Shown piece by piece: positions 33,541 to 45,713 of a DNA stretch of 51,734 nucleotides. A program made the position numbers and the translations under genes. Every line of letters begins with the position of its first letter. Position 1 is the stretch's first letter. Origin of the DNA: an uncultured Clostridia bacterium (GTDB lineage: Bacteria; Bacillota; Clostridia; Oscillospirales; Acutalibacteraceae); the NCBI GenBank assembly GCA_947585745.1, contig CANPXF010000017.1, forward strand, positions 1 to 51,734, in the 5' to 3' direction. Below the pieces are notes generated by a model that saw only the letters and a list, made by a program, of their open reading frames with translations, was not told the origin of the DNA and searched no databases.

Positions 33541-36500
33541 ATGCCATTGAAACCTGATATAAAAAGAGTTATGGTTATCGGCTCAGGCCCGATTGTTATA
33601 GGACAGGCGGCGGAGTTCGACTATGCGGGAACCCAGGCCTGCCGCGCTTTAAAGGAGGAGGGCTTGGAGGTTATCCTCGTAAACTCAAACCCCGCGACTA
33701 TTATGACCGATAACGCTATGGCGGATAAGGTTTATATCGAACCGCTTACCCTGGAAATCGTAAAGCGTATTATTATAAAAGAAAGACCCGACTCCCTGCT
33801 TTCAACCCTTGGAGGACAGACGGGATTAACCCTTTCTATGCAACTTGCAAAGGAAGGCTTCCTCGATAAATACGGAGTTAAGCTTCTCGGCGCGATTCCC
33901 GAAACTATCGACAAGGCAGAGGACAGACAGATGTTCAAGGATACTATGCTTGAAATTAATCAGCCTGTTATTCCGTCAACGGTAGTCAACGATGTCGAGG
34001 CGGCAGTTGATTTTGCGAATGAAATCGGCTATCCCGTAATTGTACGTCCCGCGTTTACGCTCGGCGGTACAGGAGGCGGAATAGTTGAGAATGAGGAGGA
34101 GCTGAGAGAAATTGCCTCAAACGGTCTGGAGCTTTCTCCGATTACTCAATGTCTTATTGAAAAATGTATTTCCGGCTGGAAAGAAATAGAGTTTGAGGTA
34201 ATGCGTGACTCTATCGGAAACGTAATTACCGTTTGTTCAATGGAGAATTTTGACCCTGTCGGCGTTCATACAGGCGATTCTATCGTAATTGCTCCCGCGG
34301 TTACTCTCGCAGATAAGGAATATCAGATGCTCCGCTCCGCGGCGCTTGATATTATTTCCGCGCTCAAGGTTGAGGGTGGATGCAACTGTCAGTTTGCCTT
34401 AAATCCCGAAACCTTTGAATACGCTGTAATTGAGGTTAACCCCCGTGTATCGCGTTCCTCGGCGCTTGCGTCTAAAGCGACGGGTTATCCTATAGCGAAG
34501 GTTGCCGCTAAAATTGCAATCGGCTATACTCTTAATGAGATTAAAAACGCCGTTACGGGTTCGACTTACGCGTGCTTTGAGCCCGCACTTGACTATGTTG
34601 TTGTAAAGCTTCCAAAGTGGCCGTTCGATAAATTTGTTTACGCTAAGCGTTCCTTGGGTACGCAGATGAAGGCTACGGGCGAGGTTATGGCTATCGCTCC
34701 GACTTTTGAACAGGCTATGATGAAGGCTGTCCGCGGAGCGGAAATTTCCCACGACACTATGGACGACGAGATGTTCGAGACAATGAGTGATGAAGAAATT
34801 GTTGAACGCTTAAAAGTCTGCGACGACCTGCGTATGTTCTGCGTTTATGAGGCGTTAAAGCGGGGAGTTTCTGTTGATAAAATTCACGAAATCACGCTTA
34901 TTGACGAGTGGTTCTTGGAAAAGCTGATTAATATCGCTAAGGTCGGCGAGGCTCTTAAAAGCGAAACGCTTACCGAGGATTTATACAGAAAGGCTAAGGA
35001 AACGGGATTTTTAGACAGGACTATCGAAAAGTTCAGCTCTCAAAAGATTGAAAATCCGCTTGTTCCCGTTTATAAAATGGTTGATACCTGCGCGGCGGAA
35101 TTTAACGCGGAAACGCCGTACTTCTATTCTACATATGATAAAGAAAACGAAGCTGAGCAGTTTATAGAAGAAAGAAAAAGCGATAGGAAAACTGTTATCG
35201 TATTCGGTTCGGGACCGATTCGTATCGGTCAGGGCATCGAGTTCGACTACGCGTCCGTACACTGCGTATGGGCTTTGAAGAAAGCGGGATTTGAGGTTGT
35301 AATTGTAAACAATAACCCAGAAACCGTTTCCACTGACTTCGATACCGCCGACAGGCTTTACTTTGAGCCGTTAACAACGGAAGATGTTATGGGAATTATA
35401 GCCACCGAAAAGCCTTTCGGAGTTGTTGTGGCTTTCGGCGGACAGACCGCTATCAAGCTCACTCAGTTCTTAGACGAAAACGGAGTTAATATTTTAGGAA
35501 CCTCCTATGACGCAATTGATATGGCGGAGGACAGAGAGCGTTTTGACGAGCTTCTTGAAAAGCACCATATCGCGAGAGCAAAGGGCGTTACGGTTATGAC
35601 GCTCGACGAGGCTTTGGACGCGGCGGAAAAAATCGGTTATCCCGTTCTTTTACGTCCGTCATATGTTCTCGGCGGTCAGAATATGATTATCGCGTTTAAT
35701 GAAGAGGACGTCAGAGAGTATATGGGAATTATACTCGCCCAGGAGATTGAAAACCCGATTCTTATTGATAAATACCTTATGGGTACCGAGCTTGAGGTCG
35801 ACGCTATCTGTGACGGCGAGGATATATTAATCCCCGGTATTATGGAACACGTCGAGCGTTCGGGCGTTCATTCGGGCGATTCTATCGCGGTTTATCCCGC
35901 GTGGAATGTGACCGACGAGATGGTCGATACGATTATAAAGGCGACCCGAAATCTTGCGCTTTCGCTCAAGACAAAGGGACTTGTAAATATTCAGTATATC
36001 GTGTATAACGGCGAGCTGAATGTAATCGAGGTTAACCCCCGTTCGTCGCGTACAATTCCTTACATAAGTAAAGTTACGGGCGTTCCTATGGTGGATTTGG
36101 CTACAAAGGCAATGCTCGGCGAAAAGCTTAAAGATATGGGCTATGGTACGGGACTTTATAAGAAATCCCCGTACTACGCCGTTAAGGTTCCCGTGTTCAG
36201 CTTTGAAAAGCTTATAAATGTTGATAACCATTTAGGACCCGAAATGAAGTCAACGGGCGAGGTTCTGGGAGTAGCTTCAACCTTGGAGGAAGCGCTTTAT
36301 AAGGGACTTATCGGCGCAGGATATAAGATGAAACACGGAGGCGGTGTGTTCGTAACAGTCCGTAATTCCGATAAGGGAGAAATAGGCGATATTGTTAAGA
36401 AATATGCCGATATGGGCTTTACGATTTATGCTACCGAGGGTACTGCCAATGTGCTGAAGTCCTATAATATTGACGCTGTAATCGTTAGAAAAATTCACGA

Positions 36501-37593
36501 AAGCGAGCATAATAATACCATAACGCTTATTGAAAGCGGAAAGATTCAGTACGTTATTTCAACCTCGGCAAAGGGAAGAATTCCGAGCCGTGATTCAGTA
36601 AAAATCAGACGTAAAACGGTTGAGAGAAATATACCGTGTCTTACTTCGCTTGATACAGCCAACGCGCTTGCCGACTGTTTAAGAAGCCGTTATTCTCAGG
36701 TCAGCACGGAGCTTGTTGATATTAACAATATGAGAAGCGAAAAGATGAAGCTTCGCTTTACAAAAATGCAGGGAGCGGGTAACGACTACATTTACTGCAG
36801 TACATTTGACCAGGAGATTAACAATCCCGAGGCGCTCGCCGTAAGACTTTCCGACCGCCACTTCGGAATAGGCGGCGACGGCATTATCCTTGTGTGTCCG
36901 TCAAAGGTCGCCGACGCGAAAATGCGTATGTTTAACCTCGACGGAAGCGAGGGCAAAATGTGCGGTAACGGTATCCGCTGTGTAGGTAAATTCCTTTTTG
37001 ACCACGATATGATTGACATTAAGGAAAAGAACGAAATTACCATTGAAACGTTAAGCGGAATAAAACATCTTAAAGCTTATACGCAGGACGGAGAAGTAAC
37101 CACGCTCAGAGTTGATATGGGAAAAGCTGAGCTTAATCCGAAAAATATTCCTGTTATATGCGATAAGAAAAAAATGATTGATGAAAAGGTCGCTATCGGC
37201 GGAAAAGATTACAACGTAACGTGCGTATCTATGGGTAATCCGCATTGTGTAGTTTTTGTTGATAATGTTGACGGTCTTGAAATTGAAAAAATCGGACCTC
37301 AGTTTGAAAACGACAAGATTTTCCCCGAGCGGGTTAATACGGAGTTTGTTAAAATTCTTAACGACCACACCATTAAAATGCGTGTGTGGGAACGCGGTTC
37401 GGGCGAAACGTGGGCCTGCGGAACAGGCGCCTGCGCCGTAGCGGTTGCCGCGTGTGAGAACGGTTACTGCAAAAAAGGCGAAGATATTACCGTTAAACTC
37501 AAAGGCGGAGATTTAATAATTAATTATACAGACGATACTGTTTATATGACCGGAGAGGCTGAAAAGACCTTTGACGGAGTGATTGAAATATAA
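33541..37593 (+). CDS. carB: CarB-DapF fusion: CPSase large subunit + DAP epimerase
   Basis: One uninterrupted frame of 1350 residues. Residues 1-1068 are a complete CarB: two ATP-grasp halves ([38 protein letters not shown]) and an MGS-like regulatory domain (about 930-1055). Residues 1069-1350 are a complete diaminopimelate epimerase starting [17 protein letters not shown]. Both catalytic cysteines are present: DapF Cys73 (fusion 1141, [10 protein letters not shown]) and DapF Cys225 (fusion 1293, [11 protein letters not shown]). Junction [13 protein letters not shown] has no stop codon. An internal start at 36745 or 36730 is possible but has no good ribosome site. Confidence 0.93.
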   Translation: MPLKPDIKRVMVIGSGPIVIGQAAEFDYAGTQACRALKEEGLEVILVNSNPATIMTDNAMADKVYIEPLTLEIVKRIIIKERPDSLLSTLGGQTGLTLSMQLAKEGFLDKYGVKLLGAIPETIDKAEDRQMFKDTMLEINQPVIPSTVVNDVEAAVDFANEIGYPVIVRPAFTLGGTGGGIVENEEELREIASNGLELSPITQCLIEKCISGWKEIEFEVMRDSIGNVITVCSMENFDPVGVHTGDSIVIAPAVTLADKEYQMLRSAALDIISALKVEGGCNCQFALNPETFEYAVIEVNPRVSRSSALASKATGYPIAKVAAKIAIGYTLNEIKNAVTGSTYACFEPALDYVVVKLPKWPFDKFVYAKRSLGTQMKATGEVMAIAPTFEQAMMKAVRGAEISHDTMDDEMFETMSDEEIVERLKVCDDLRMFCVYEALKRGVSVDKIHEITLIDEWFLEKLINIAKVGEALKSETLTEDLYRKAKETGFLDRTIEKFSSQKIENPLVPVYKMVDTCAAEFNAETPYFYSTYDKENEAEQFIEERKSDRKTVIVFGSGPIRIGQGIEFDYASVHCVWALKKAGFEVVIVNNNPETVSTDFDTADRLYFEPLTTEDVMGIIATEKPFGVVVAFGGQTAIKLTQFLDENGVNILGTSYDAIDMAEDRERFDELLEKHHIARAKGVTVMTLDEALDAAEKIGYPVLLRPSYVLGGQNMIIAFNEEDVREYMGIILAQEIENPILIDKYLMGTELEVDAICDGEDILIPGIMEHVERSGVHSGDSIAVYPAWNVTDEMVDTIIKATRNLALSLKTKGLVNIQYIVYNGELNVIEVNPRSSRTIPYISKVTGVPMVDLATKAMLGEKLKDMGYGTGLYKKSPYYAVKVPVFSFEKLINVDNHLGPEMKSTGEVLGVASTLEEALYKGLIGAGYKMKHGGGVFVTVRNSDKGEIGDIVKKYADMGFTIYATEGTANVLKSYNIDAVIVRKIHESEHNNTITLIESGKIQYVISTSAKGRIPSRDSVKIRRKTVERNIPCLTSLDTANALADCLRSRYSQVSTELVDINNMRSEKMKLRFTKMQGAGNDYIYCSTFDQEINNPEALAVRLSDRHFGIGGDGIILVCPSKVADAKMRMFNLDGSEGKMCGNGIRCVGKFLFDHDMIDIKEKNEITIETLSGIKHLKAYTQDGEVTTLRVDMGKAELNPKNIPVICDKKKMIDEKVAIGGKDYNVTCVSMGNPHCVVFVDNVDGLEIEKIGPQFENDKIFPERVNTEFVKILNDHTIKMRVWERGSGETWACGTGACAVAVAACENGYCKKGEDITVKLKGGDLIINYTDDTVYMTGEAEKTFDGVIEI

Positions 37594-39201
<1,608 letters not shown>

Positions 39202-39233
39202 TTACATAAAATTATGGATGGGAAATTTTTTAC

Positions 39234-39268
39234 GGGGATAGTATAAAATTATACTATCCCGATATTTT
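39234..39268 (+). terminator. pyrG terminator
   Basis: Perfect 12-bp stem GGGATAGTATAA/TTATACTATCCC with a 2-nt gap, effectively a short loop, then GATATTTTA. It may only partly stop transcription, as dapL follows closely without a clear own promoter. Confidence 0.7.
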
Positions 39269-39293
39269 ACGCGGAAAGGATACATAAGATTTT

Positions 39294-40475
39294 ATGAAGA
39301 TTAATTCTAACTTTGATAATTTAGTGCCAAACTATCTTTTTGCCGAGGTAGCTAAAAGAACCAACGAATTTATTTCCAAAAATCCTGATAAAAAGGTTAT
39401 TAAGCTTGGCATCGGCGACGTTACTCTGCCGCTCGCTCCCGTAGTTGTTGAGGCGATGAAAAAGGGAGCAGACGAACTCGGAAATAAGGAAACCTTTAAG
39501 GGCTATCCCGATTATGAGGGCTATGAATTTGTACGTCAGGCTGTGGCTGATTATTATAAAAGCTTTGGCGTAAAGGTCGGCGCTGATGAAATTTTCATTT
39601 CTGACGGAGCAAAGTCGGATTGCGGAAATATCGGTGATATTTTCGGCGCGGATAATACTGTTCTGGTAACCGACCCCGTATATCCTGTTTATGTTGACAG
39701 CAATATTATGGCTGGAAGAAAAATTATTTACGCCGACTCTAACGAGGAAAACGGATTCGCCGCTATGCCTGATGAGAGCGTCAAGGCGGATATAATATAT
39801 CTCTGCTCTCCGAACAACCCTACAGGCTCCGCTTATACATACGACAGTCTTAAAAAGTGGGTTGACTACGCCAACAAAAACGACGCGGTTATTCTTTATG
39901 ACGCGGCGTATGAGGCGTTTATTACCGAGGATATTCCGCGCTCGATTTTCGCCGTCGAGGGAGCGAGAACCTGCGCGATTGAAATGTGTTCTCTTTCAAA
40001 AACCGCGGGCTTTACGGGAACACGTTGCGGTTATACGGTAATTCCCAAAGAGCTTGAACGTGACGGTCACAATATTTACAAGCTTTGGTACCGCCGTCAG
40101 GCGACTAAGTTTAACGGTGTTTCGTGGCCCGTTCAGTGCGCCGCGGAGGCTGTGTTCAGCGAAAAGGGACAAAAGCAGATTAAAGAAAATATTTCTTATT
40201 ATCAGGAAAACGCGCGCATAATTTCCTCCGCTATGGATGAGCTTGGAATATACTATACGGGCGGTAAAAACTCACCGTATATTTGGCTTAAATGTCCGAA
40301 CGGTATGGGAAGCTGGGAATTTTTCGATTACCTGCTTGAAAACGCGAACGTGGTCGGAACTCCGGGCGAGGGCTTCGGAAATAACGGGGCGGGATATTTC
40401 AGACTGACTTCCTTCGGCGACAGAGAAAACACAATCGAAGCGGTTGAAAGAATAAAAAAATTATTGAAAAAGTAA
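39294..40475 (+). CDS. dapL: LL-diaminopimelate aminotransferase
   Basis: PLP fold-type I aminotransferase of 393 residues. The DapL-specific start is NLVPNYLFAEVAKRTNEFISKNPDKKVIKLGIGDVTLPL; GYPDYEGYEFVRQAVADYY and PNNPTGSAYTYDSL follow. The PLP lysine lies in SLSKTAGFTGTRCGY. It converts tetrahydrodipicolinate directly to LL-DAP, the substrate of DapF, bypassing acyl intermediates. Encoded two genes after the CarB-DapF fusion, so two consecutive steps of meso-DAP synthesis lie together. GGAAAGG site upstream. Confidence 0.96.
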   Translation: MKINSNFDNLVPNYLFAEVAKRTNEFISKNPDKKVIKLGIGDVTLPLAPVVVEAMKKGADELGNKETFKGYPDYEGYEFVRQAVADYYKSFGVKVGADEIFISDGAKSDCGNIGDIFGADNTVLVTDPVYPVYVDSNIMAGRKIIYADSNEENGFAAMPDESVKADIIYLCSPNNPTGSAYTYDSLKKWVDYANKNDAVILYDAAYEAFITEDIPRSIFAVEGARTCAIEMCSLSKTAGFTGTRCGYTVIPKELERDGHNIYKLWYRRQATKFNGVSWPVQCAAEAVFSEKGQKQIKENISYYQENARIISSAMDELGIYYTGGKNSPYIWLKCPNGMGSWEFFDYLLENANVVGTPGEGFGNNGAGYFRLTSFGDRENTIEAVERIKKLLKK

Positions 40476-40481
40476 AATAAA

Positions 40482-40517
40482 AAGTAACCGTCTTAAAATA
40501 AAGACGGTTACTTTTTT
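40482..40517. terminator. Bidirectional terminator between dapL and glyS
   Basis: Perfect 13-bp stem AAGTAACCGTCTT/AAGACGGTTACTT with a 6-nt loop and T-runs on both strands. Confidence 0.94.
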
Positions 40518-40552
40518 GTGTGTTTTTGAATTTTCTTATACTATTTATAAAT

Positions 40553-41929
40553 TTAAAATTCAATAAGATTTGAAATATAATCCTTTAATTCGCTTATTGC
40601 GATTCTCTGTTGTTCCATATTATCGCGGTCGCGGATAGTAACGCAGTTGTCCTCTAAGCTGTCGAAATCATAGGTAATACAAATCGGAGTACCGATTTCG
40701 TCTTGACGGCGGTAACGCTTGCCGATTGAACCCGCGTCGTCGTAATCGACCATAAAGTCCTTGCTCAGGCTGTCGAAAACCTCAATCGCTTTTTCGCCCA
40801 ATTTCTTTGAGAGAGGCAGAACAGCCGCCTTAAACGGAGCGAGAGCGGGGTGAAGTCTGAGTACGGTTCTCGTATCCTTTTCGTTTACGGTTTCCTCGTC
40901 ATACGCCTCGGTCATAATCGCGAGGAAAAGACGCTCAACTCCGAGCGAGGGCTCAATAACATACGGAATATATTTCTCATTTGTCTGTGGGTCAAAATAT
41001 TCAAGGCTCTTTCCGCTTGTGTTTATATGCTGGGTAAGGTCGTAATCGGTTCTGTCCGCAATACCCCAAAGCTCGCCCCAGCCGAACGGGAACATATACT
41101 CAAAGTCGGTAGTCGCTTTGCTGTAGAATGAAAGCTCCTCTTTTTCGTGGTCGCGAAGTCTTAAATTTTCTTTCTTAATATTAAGAGAATACAGCCAGTC
41201 ACGGCAGAAGCTTCTCCAATAATCGAACCATTCGAGGTCCGTTCCCGGTTTGCAGAAGAATTCAAGCTCCATTTGTTCAAATTCTCTTACTCTGAAAATA
41301 AAGTTACCGGGTGTAATTTCGTTACGGAAGCTTTTTCCAATCTGAGCAACTCCGAACGGAATTTTTTTACGGCTTGTTCTCTGGATATTCGCAAAATTAA
41401 CAAAGATACCCTGCGCTGTTTCGGGCCTTAAATAAAGCTCGTTTTTTGTGTCCTCGGTAACGCCCTGAAAGGTTTTAAACATAAGATTAAACTGGCGGAT
41501 ATCGGTAAAATTCTTTTTTCCGCAGTTAGGACAGCAAATTCCCTTTTCTTTAATATATTCGGTCATCTGCTCGTTTGACCAGCCCGCAACGTTCGTTCCG
41601 TCAAAATCCTCGATAAGATTGTCCGCCCTGTGGCGTGTTTTGCATTCACGACAGTCCATAAGAGGGTCTGAAAAACCGCCCAAATGGCCCGACGCAATCC
41701 AGGTTTGCGGATTCATAAGTATAGCGGAGTCCAAGCCTACGTTTAGCTTGTTTTCCTGTACGAATTTTTTAAGCCACGCTTTTTTAATATTATTTTTAAG
41801 CTCTACTCCCAGAGGACCGTAATCCCAGGTGTTCGCAAGTCCGCCATAAATTTCGGAGCCGGGATATACAAAGCCTCTGCCCTTGCATAAAGCGACGATA
41901 CTGTCCATACTTTTCTTGTTATTTTCCAA
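40553..41929 (-). CDS. glyS: Glycyl-tRNA synthetase, homodimeric type
   Basis: Class II synthetase of 458 residues, alpha2 type. Motifs: [35 protein letters not shown] at the N-terminus, motif 2 region [25 protein letters not shown], motif 3 [23 protein letters not shown], then an anticodon-binding domain ([42 protein letters not shown]). The in-frame ATG at 41998 lies in the promoter. I prefer the TTG at 41929 with GAGGG 7 nt upstream; an ATG at 41908 would also work. Own promoter, monocistronic. Confidence 0.95.
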   Translation of the reverse strand: MENNKKSMDSIVALCKGRGFVYPGSEIYGGLANTWDYGPLGVELKNNIKKAWLKKFVQENKLNVGLDSAILMNPQTWIASGHLGGFSDPLMDCRECKTRHRADNLIEDFDGTNVAGWSNEQMTEYIKEKGICCPNCGKKNFTDIRQFNLMFKTFQGVTEDTKNELYLRPETAQGIFVNFANIQRTSRKKIPFGVAQIGKSFRNEITPGNFIFRVREFEQMELEFFCKPGTDLEWFDYWRSFCRDWLYSLNIKKENLRLRDHEKEELSFYSKATTDFEYMFPFGWGELWGIADRTDYDLTQHINTSGKSLEYFDPQTNEKYIPYVIEPSLGVERLFLAIMTEAYDEETVNEKDTRTVLRLHPALAPFKAAVLPLSKKLGEKAIEVFDSLSKDFMVDYDDAGSIGKRYRRQDEIGTPICITYDFDSLEDNCVTIRDRDNMEQQRIAISELKDYISNLIEF

Positions 41930-41969
41930 AGTAAACCCTCGTTTCTTTAATTTATTACATACAATTAAT

Positions 41970-41998
41970 ATAGTAATAAAAAACCTTAATGTTGTCAA
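41970..41998 (-). promoter_or_regulatory. glyS promoter
   Basis: Minus strand -35 TTGACA, 17-nt spacer, -10 TACTAT. No T-box is visible; the leader is only about 35 nt. Confidence 0.85.
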
Positions 41999-42108
41999 GA
42001 AGGCGTTATGAAGGTTTTTCCAAATATCAATTTTAATAGTAGTTGTGCATAAATTTAAGGGCGCCTATTTGTATAAGATAATAAAAATAATTTTTTTGCA
42101 AAAATTGC

Positions 42109-42137
42109 TTGAAAATATGTCTTATATAAATTATAAT
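42109..42137 (+). promoter_or_regulatory. Promoter of the Big_2 surface protein
   Basis: -35 TTGAAA, 17-nt spacer, -10 TATAAT, followed by a roughly 50-nt leader and TAGGAGG. Upstream to 42000 I see nothing else. Confidence 0.85.
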
Positions 42138-42193
42138 ATATATGAGCTTAAATCCGCTCACGCGGAAAATTTCATTTAGGAGGAATAAAAATA

Positions 42194-43624
42194 ATGAAAG
42201 CATTAAAGAAAACTTTAAGCTTAGTTCTTGCTGTTTGCATCCTTGCTTCTATGGCTTGCGTTGCTGCAGTATCCGCATCTGCTAACGCAGGTGATGCTAT
42301 TCGCAGATACAATGTTAAAGACATTGTTAACTCTGACTCTGCTGCTCAGGTTGAAACAAAAACATATATGTTCTATATGCCTGAGGCTTGGAGAAACACA
42401 TTCAATGACACATATGACGGAAGTAATCTTTCTTCCTGCTCCGCAGGTATTTACTGGTGGGAAGGTTCTTACAATGCAAAGGATTATATGGGTGAATTCA
42501 CTAACGATTGGCCCGGATTTGCAGTAACTGAGACTGTTCCTGAGGATAAGAACATCTTTACAGCGAAGGTTCCTGCAGACGTTACAACAATTATCTGGAA
42601 CAACCTCGTAGACGGTGGTCCTGACAGCGAAAAAGACCAGTATCCCGACCGTTATGTAGCAGCTATTCAGACTTCCAACATTCTTTGCGAGTACTATGAT
42701 GCAAACGAGGATGGCTACGGATTCTATCCCAACGGCGTTGCGGACTTTAACAATATGATTTATGTTTGCAACCCGAAGGCTACTGAAATTAACGAGTACT
42801 CCGGTAAGTCAACATACAAGGGAATTTGGATGTATTATTACGGTGCCGGCGAGTACGGTATCTATCCTACACGCGACGAGGCTGTTGCTAACAACGGCGT
42901 TCTTAAGGACGGACAGTTCCCTGAGTACGGCTTTAAGCTTGACACAGAATCTCTTTCACTTAAAGTAGGTCAGGAAGAAGTAATTACTCCTAACGATAAC
43001 ACTGCTGTTGCTGTTGCAGAAGATCCTACGGTTGTTTCTGTTAATCAAAACCAAACAACGGGTGTTGCTACAGTTAAGGGTCTTAAAGTTGGTACAACTA
43101 ATGTTGTATTTACATTAAGCAAAGACGGAGAAACTGAGACAATTAAATGCCCTGTTACAGTTACTAAGCCTGAGACTAAGGTTTCTATCTCTGCTGGTTC
43201 AAAATCCATTTATGTTAAGAAGACCACAAAGGTTACCGCTAAGGTTACAAACGGTTCCGGCAAAACAACTTTCTCATCAAGCAATACTAAGGTTGCTACT
43301 GTTGACAGTAAGGGTAAAGTAACAGCTAAGAAGAAGGGTACTGTTAAGATTACAGCTAAGAACAACGGTAAATCTGCTTCTGTTACTATTACAGTAAAGA
43401 ACCCCAAGCTCAACAAGACTAAGGTTAAGATTAAGGCTAAGAAGAGCTTTAAGCTTAAGGTTACAGGCGGTACAGGCAAAGTTACCTATAAGTCAAGCAA
43501 GAAGAAAGTTGCTACTGTTAGCAATAAGGGTAAAATAACAGGCAAGAAGAAGGGTACAGCTACTATTACCGTTAAGGTAAGCGGAGTTAAACTCACTTGC
43601 AAAGTTACTGTTGTTAAAAAATAA
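42194..43624 (+). CDS. Secreted Big_2-repeat protein with CBM-like N-terminal domain
   Basis: Protein of 476 residues. Signal peptide (1-32; LSLVLAVCILASMACVAAVSASA). A region of about 45-230, rich in Trp and Tyr (GIYWWEGSYN, FTNDWPGFAVTETV, FTAKVPADVTTIIWNN), resembles starch-binding CBM26-like modules; that is inference. Three Big_2-type segments follow, the last two (about 330-476) very lysine-rich with the xKKGTxxIT pattern. There is no LPXTG, SLH or membrane anchor, so the basic domains may bind the wall directly. Codons favour GCT, GGT and AAG, and promoter, ribosome site and terminator are all strong, indicating high expression. Confidence 0.82.
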   Translation: MKALKKTLSLVLAVCILASMACVAAVSASANAGDAIRRYNVKDIVNSDSAAQVETKTYMFYMPEAWRNTFNDTYDGSNLSSCSAGIYWWEGSYNAKDYMGEFTNDWPGFAVTETVPEDKNIFTAKVPADVTTIIWNNLVDGGPDSEKDQYPDRYVAAIQTSNILCEYYDANEDGYGFYPNGVADFNNMIYVCNPKATEINEYSGKSTYKGIWMYYYGAGEYGIYPTRDEAVANNGVLKDGQFPEYGFKLDTESLSLKVGQEEVITPNDNTAVAVAEDPTVVSVNQNQTTGVATVKGLKVGTTNVVFTLSKDGETETIKCPVTVTKPETKVSISAGSKSIYVKKTTKVTAKVTNGSGKTTFSSSNTKVATVDSKGKVTAKKKGTVKITAKNNGKSASVTITVKNPKLNKTKVKIKAKKSFKLKVTGGTGKVTYKSSKKKVATVSNKGKITGKKKGTATITVKVSGVKLTCKVTVVKK

Positions 43625-43666
43625 TTAAATAATATTTAATTTCAATATTATTTTAATTGATTTTTC

Positions 43667-43698
43667 GAGGTTGTCTTTTTAAGGCAACCTCTTTTTTT
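43667..43698 (+). terminator. Terminator of the Big_2 surface protein
   Basis: GAGGTTG/CAACCTC stem with extra inner pairs, followed by seven T. Confidence 0.93.
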
Positions 43699-43785
43699 AG
43701 AGGTTATCTAAAAAAAGCTTTAATCATTAAAAGAGTGGGATATTGACCAAGTAAATCGTATTGCGGAGTTTTCTTGTTTCAACAC

Positions 43786-43813
43786 TTGCTTATAATGCAC
43801 AATGTGATATAAT
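43786..43813 (+). promoter_or_regulatory. Promoter of the cyclase-HAD-queH operon
   Basis: -35 TTGCTT, 16-nt spacer, -10 TATAAT. Confidence 0.72.
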
Positions 43814-43839
43814 ACTAATAATTAAGGGGCGGTGATAAT

Positions 43840-44433
43840 ATGATAATTTATGATATAAGCAGGAGCATACCCGAAACCGAGCCGTTTGAGGGCGATAGGA
43901 AAACTAAGCTTGATATTATAAATTCAATCGAAAAAGGGGATATTTACAATCTAAGCGCTTTTTCTATGAGCAGTCATACCGCAACACATATTGACGCGCC
44001 GTATCATTATGATGAGGACGGAAAGAGAATAGATGAAATCCGTCTTGCGGTTTTCTACGGAAAATGTACCGTTATTTCGGCTGATAAAATTCTTACGGGA
44101 GAGGATATGGAGAGGATTCTGCCAAGATGCAGAAGGCGCCTGCTCATTCACGGAGACGGAACAGGTTATATTGAATCTTCTGCGGCGCAGGTAATTGCTG
44201 ACAGCGATTTGGTTTTAATAGGAACGGATTCCCCCTCGATTGCCGCTTCGTTTGACGAGGACAGGACGCACAGAATACTTGCAGTAAACGACAAGGTTAT
44301 TCTTGAAAACCTTGATTTGGAGGGTATTGACGCGGGAGATGATTATACTCTCTGCGCGTTTCCTATTCGCCTTGACGGGCTTGAGGCGGCTCCGTGCCGC
44401 GCGATACTTTTTGAACAGGAAAAGGGATTTTAA
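43840..44433 (+). CDS. Cyclase/kynurenine-formamidase-like hydrolase
   Basis: Protein of 197 residues of the cyclase family. The metal-binding signature SSHTATHIDAPYHYDEDG (HxxTHxDxPxH-like) is near residue 46; RLLIHGDGTGYIES, DLVLIGTDSPSIAA and the C-terminal YTLCAFPIRLDGLEAAPCRAILFE fit as well. Family members hydrolyse N-formylkynurenine or related amides; no tryptophan-degradation genes are nearby, so the substrate is unknown. Its stop codon touches the start of the HAD gene, so the two are translationally coupled. Confidence 0.85.
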   Translation: MIIYDISRSIPETEPFEGDRKTKLDIINSIEKGDIYNLSAFSMSSHTATHIDAPYHYDEDGKRIDEIRLAVFYGKCTVISADKILTGEDMERILPRCRRRLLIHGDGTGYIESSAAQVIADSDLVLIGTDSPSIAASFDEDRTHRILAVNDKVILENLDLEGIDAGDDYTLCAFPIRLDGLEAAPCRAILFEQEKGF

Positions 44434-45092
44434 TGAAATACAAACTCGTTGTGTTTGACCTTGACGGAACGCTCGTCAATTCGATTTGCGACCTTGCGAA
44501 CGCTGTTAATAAAGGACTGAAAAAAGCGGGACTTCCAACCCATAATACGAATGAGTATAAACGCTTTGTAGGTAACGGCAGGGAAAAGCTGATTGACCGA
44601 GCTATGGGCGAAAGCCGTAAGGACGAAAAGCTTCGAAAAACGGTAAAAAATACGTTTGACATTTACTATGCCGAGCATTGTAACGATAATACAAGCGCTT
44701 ATAAGGGCTGTAATGAATTGCTTTCTAAACTTGAAAAACTCGGGGTTAAAACCGCGGTTTTGTCAAATAAGCCTGACGAATTTGTTGATAAAATTTTAAA
44801 AAAGGTTTATCCTCATCATAATTTTGATATGGCTTGGGGAAAGAAAAGCGAATATCCGCCGAAACCAAGCCCCGACGCTTTAAATGAAATGCTGAAAATT
44901 TTAAAAGTAGAAAAGAGCGAGTGCCTTTATATCGGCGACAGCAACGTGGATATTTACACGGCAAAAAACGCCGAGGTTGATATGCTCGCGGTGGATTGGG
45001 GATTTCGCGAACGCAAAGAACTGATTGATTCGGGAGCGGATTATGTCGTGTCCGACGTCGAGGATATTTTGGAGTATATAAATGAAACTTAA
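44433..45092 (+). CDS. HAD-superfamily phosphatase (phosphoglycolate phosphatase-like)
   Basis: Protein of 219 residues. HAD motif I is VVFDLDGTLVNS, motif II LSNKPDE, motif III lysine in PPKPSPDAL, and motif IV YIGDSNVDIYTAKNAEVDMLAVDWGFR. The cap domain between about 15 and 85 is the helical C1 type of Gph/PGP proteins. Likely a house-cleaning phosphatase for phosphoglycolate or similar small phosphates; the true substrate cannot be told. It overlaps queH by 11 nt and sits in a three-gene operon. Confidence 0.88.
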   Translation: MKYKLVVFDLDGTLVNSICDLANAVNKGLKKAGLPTHNTNEYKRFVGNGREKLIDRAMGESRKDEKLRKTVKNTFDIYYAEHCNDNTSAYKGCNELLSKLEKLGVKTAVLSNKPDEFVDKILKKVYPHHNFDMAWGKKSEYPPKPSPDALNEMLKILKVEKSECLYIGDSNVDIYTAKNAEVDMLAVDWGFRERKELIDSGADYVVSDVEDILEYINET

Positions 45093-45696
45093 CGCGAAAA
45101 AAAATATGGACAATTTAATTGAAAATCTTGATAATGTTCCCACTTTGTTAATTCACGCGTGTTGCGCGCCCTGTTCAAGCTATGTTATCGAATATTTATC
45201 TAAGTATTTTCATATAATTATTCTGTATTATAATCCGAATATAACGAGTGATAAGGAGTACCGCTACAGGCTTTCGGAGGAGCAAAGGCTCATAAACGAA
45301 CTGCCTGTTAAATACCCCGTTAAGCTGATAGCGGGCGATTATAATCCCGATGTTTATTTGTCCGCTGTAAAGGGTTTGGAAAACGAGCCCGAGGGCGGAA
45401 AACGGTGCGAGGTTTGTTTTGAACTTCGTTTAAGAGAGGCGGCGCGTTACTGCAAGGAAATTAAAGCGGATTATTTTTTGACAACGCTGACAATTTCACC
45501 GCTGAAAAATGCAGAAAAGATTAACGAAACAGGTGAAAAGGTCGCAGAAGAATTCGGAGTAAAATATCTTCCGTCCGATTTTAAAAAGAAAAACGGATAT
45601 AAACGTTCAATCGAACTTTCCCGTGAATATAATCTCTATAGGCAGAATTTCTGCGGTTGCGTGTTTTCACGAAAAAATGTTGACAGTGAAATTTGA
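45082..45696 (+). CDS. queH: Epoxyqueuosine reductase QueH
   Basis: Protein of 204 residues. Cysteine motifs of QueH are complete: LLIHACCAPCSSYVIEYL at the N-terminus, GGKRCEVCFELRLREAA in the middle and NFCGCVFS at the C-terminus, ligating an iron-sulfur cluster and a second metal. Also diagnostic: YNPNITSDKEYRYRLSEEQRLI and TTLTISPLKNAEKIN. It reduces epoxyqueuosine to queuosine in tRNA, replacing QueG. It overlaps the HAD gene, and its 3' end contains the promoter of the following riboswitch. Confidence 0.94.
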   Translation: MKLNAKKNMDNLIENLDNVPTLLIHACCAPCSSYVIEYLSKYFHIIILYYNPNITSDKEYRYRLSEEQRLINELPVKYPVKLIAGDYNPDVYLSAVKGLENEPEGGKRCEVCFELRLREAARYCKEIKADYFLTTLTISPLKNAEKINETGEKVAEEFGVKYLPSDFKKKNGYKRSIELSREYNLYRQNFCGCVFSRKNVDSEI

Positions 45697-45708
45697 ATAT
45701 GATATTAT
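45680..45708 (+). promoter_or_regulatory. Promoter of the Mn2+ riboswitch and antiporter
   Basis: -35 TTGACA, 17-nt spacer, -10 TATTAT; it overlaps the last codons of queH. Confidence 0.88.
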
Positions 45709-45713
45709 ACACT

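Noticed and set aside
33541..37593. CarB-DapF fusion as a simple assembly artefact
   Set aside because: The junction has no homopolymer or repeat and both domains are complete and in frame; still worth confirming with raw reads.
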